Assembly (NCBI GenBank): GCA_022709425.1
Contig: JAKLIW010000011.1
Coordinates: 38,412-102,411, forward strand
Origin: a bacterium
GTDB lineage: Bacteria > UBP6 > UBA1177 > JAKLFG01
Direction: 5' to 3'
Length of the DNA stretch: 64,000 nucleotides
Below, one piece after another: positions 63,206-64,000 of this stretch. The notes under the pieces were generated by a model that was given only the letters and a program-made list of their open reading frames with translations, was not told where the DNA came from and searched no databases. Both the position numbers and the translations under genes were made by a program. Every line of letters begins with the position of its first letter. Position 1 is the stretch's first letter.

Positions 63206-64000
63206 TTACGCGCCGAAGTTCTGGATGTCGGTCCAGTTGGCGACATTGCGGGTCTTTATTTCAGGAACAATCTGGCTGGAGAGCTTGGTCAGGACATTGC
63301 CCGGGCCGACCTCGATGAGTTCGGTGACGCCGCTGCGGTGGGCGAAGAGTATCGAGTCTTCCCAGTTGACCGTCGAGCAGATCTGCGAGGTGAGGAGCGG
63401 CCGGATCTCTTCGAGCGAAGCGAAGGGCCGCGCGGTGACATTCGATATGACCTCGGTGCGGAACCCGGCGAGGTTCATTCCCCAAAGCACCTCTTTCATC
63501 CGCACTTCGGCCGGCTTCATGAGTTCGCTGTGGAACGGGGCGCTGACCTTGAGCTTCATCGCCTTCTTGTTCTCGGTCTTGAGTTTATTGACGACCCAAT
63601 CGACCCCCTCGGCGATCCCCGAAATGACGATCTGTTTGGGCGAGTTGAAGTTCGCGGGGCTAACGATATGGCCCGACTCGTCGCACATCTTGTAGATCGC
63701 GTCGCGCGGCACATCGATGACCGCCGCCATCGAACCCTTGCCGAACTCGACCGCATCCTGCATGAACGAACCGCGCTGATGGACCGCGCGGACCGCTTCG
63801 GCGAAATCGACCGCACCCGAGGCGACCAACGCGGTGTATTCGCCCAGCGAGTGGCCCGCCATGTAGCGAACGCCGTCGATCTGGTGCCGTTTCGAGAGCT
63901 CCTTCCACAGGGCGTAGGAAACGGTGAGTATCGCCGGCTGGGTGTATTTGGTGAGCATCAGGTCCTCGGCGGGACCTTCGAAGCATATCTTGGTGATGGA
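63206..64000 (-). CDS. fabD: Malonyl-CoA:ACP transacylase (5' end outside window)
   Basis: At least 264 residues, open to the window edge (the frame upstream of the first internal Met reads SITKICFEGPAEDLM). Active-site motif YMAGHSLGEYTALVASGAV with the nucleophilic Ser, then the Arg region (VHQRGSFMQDAV), catalytic His in LKVSAPFHSELMKPA, and the conserved C-terminal VTELIEVGPGNVLTKL. It loads malonyl groups on acyl carrier protein for fatty-acid synthesis. Only the extreme N-terminus is missing. Confidence 0.95.
   Translation of the reverse strand, partial: SITKICFEGPAEDLMLTKYTQPAILTVSYALWKELSKRHQIDGVRYMAGHSLGEYTALVASGAVDFAEAVRAVHQRGSFMQDAVEFGKGSMAAVIDVPRDAIYKMCDESGHIVSPANFNSPKQIVISGIAEGVDWVVNKLKTENKKAMKLKVSAPFHSELMKPAEVRMKEVLWGMNLAGFRTEVISNVTARPFASLEEIRPLLTSQICSTVNWEDSILFAHRSGVTELIEVGPGNVLTKLSSQIVPEIKTRNVANWTDIQNFGA

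Noticed and set aside
1..64000. tRNA or rRNA genes
   Set aside because: None recognised by eye on either strand; absence cannot be proven without a dedicated search.

Overview
The window is bacterial and GC-rich in most of its genes. It splits into a Mu-like transposable prophage (position 1 to about 28,972, running off the left edge) and a stretch of host chromosome (about 28,973 to 64,000). The host housekeeping genes (valS, nadC, pheS, pheT, map, nth, fabD) and several Asp/Cys-rich lipoproteins suggest an anaerobic Gram-negative bacterium, perhaps deltaproteobacterial or myxobacterial-like. The phylum cannot be fixed from the sequence alone. A phage-borne class III ribonucleotide reductase glycyl-radical domain fits an anaerobic host.

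Prophage: the left (c) end lies on the right side of the prophage. A CI/LexA-type repressor and a lipoprotein cargo gene face right. The early operon runs leftward: Ner-like regulator, MuA transposase, MuB ATPase, two small genes, GemA, Gam, Mor-like activator. About 15 small accessory genes follow, several linked by a recurring GGAGG...CATGA stop/start junction. Two hammerhead-like ribozyme folds sit on the early transcript, directly after the stop codons of the 30-aa ORF upstream of gemA and of gam. Morphogenesis genes form two divergent blocks. Terminase, portal and head genes (8,455-15,187) are on the plus strand. Lysis, protease/scaffold, decoration, capsid and tail genes (8,214 to 1) are on the minus strand, ending in a tail chaperone with a probable -1 frameshift. 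Relative to Mu, the packaging/portal block is inverted in place.

Host part: an Asp-rich lipoprotein next to the inferred prophage end; flavin reductase-like protein; thioredoxin; five tandem paralogous small lipoproteins; a conserved unknown; threonine catabolism genes (tdh-kbl) with an aminotransferase; an ECF sigma/small membrane protein/Spy-like group; an AT-rich three-gene cassette headed by a TIGR04255-type protein; valS-nadC and an envelope cluster (GT-C glycosyltransferase, M23 peptidase, a 1,712-residue exported coiled-coil protein); a partial chemoreceptor-like signalling protein; pheS-pheT-map-nth; a large IgGFc-binding-like lipoprotein; and a truncated fabD.

The strongest items for a second look are the two hammerhead ribozymes bracketing gemA-gam, the stand-alone phage NrdD glycyl-radical domain, two in-frame palindromic insertions in nth, the AT-rich three-gene cassette, and the inverted packaging module with a 105-nt structured element in its leader. 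Starts were often moved downstream of the longest reading frame to the codon with a good Shine-Dalgarno sequence.
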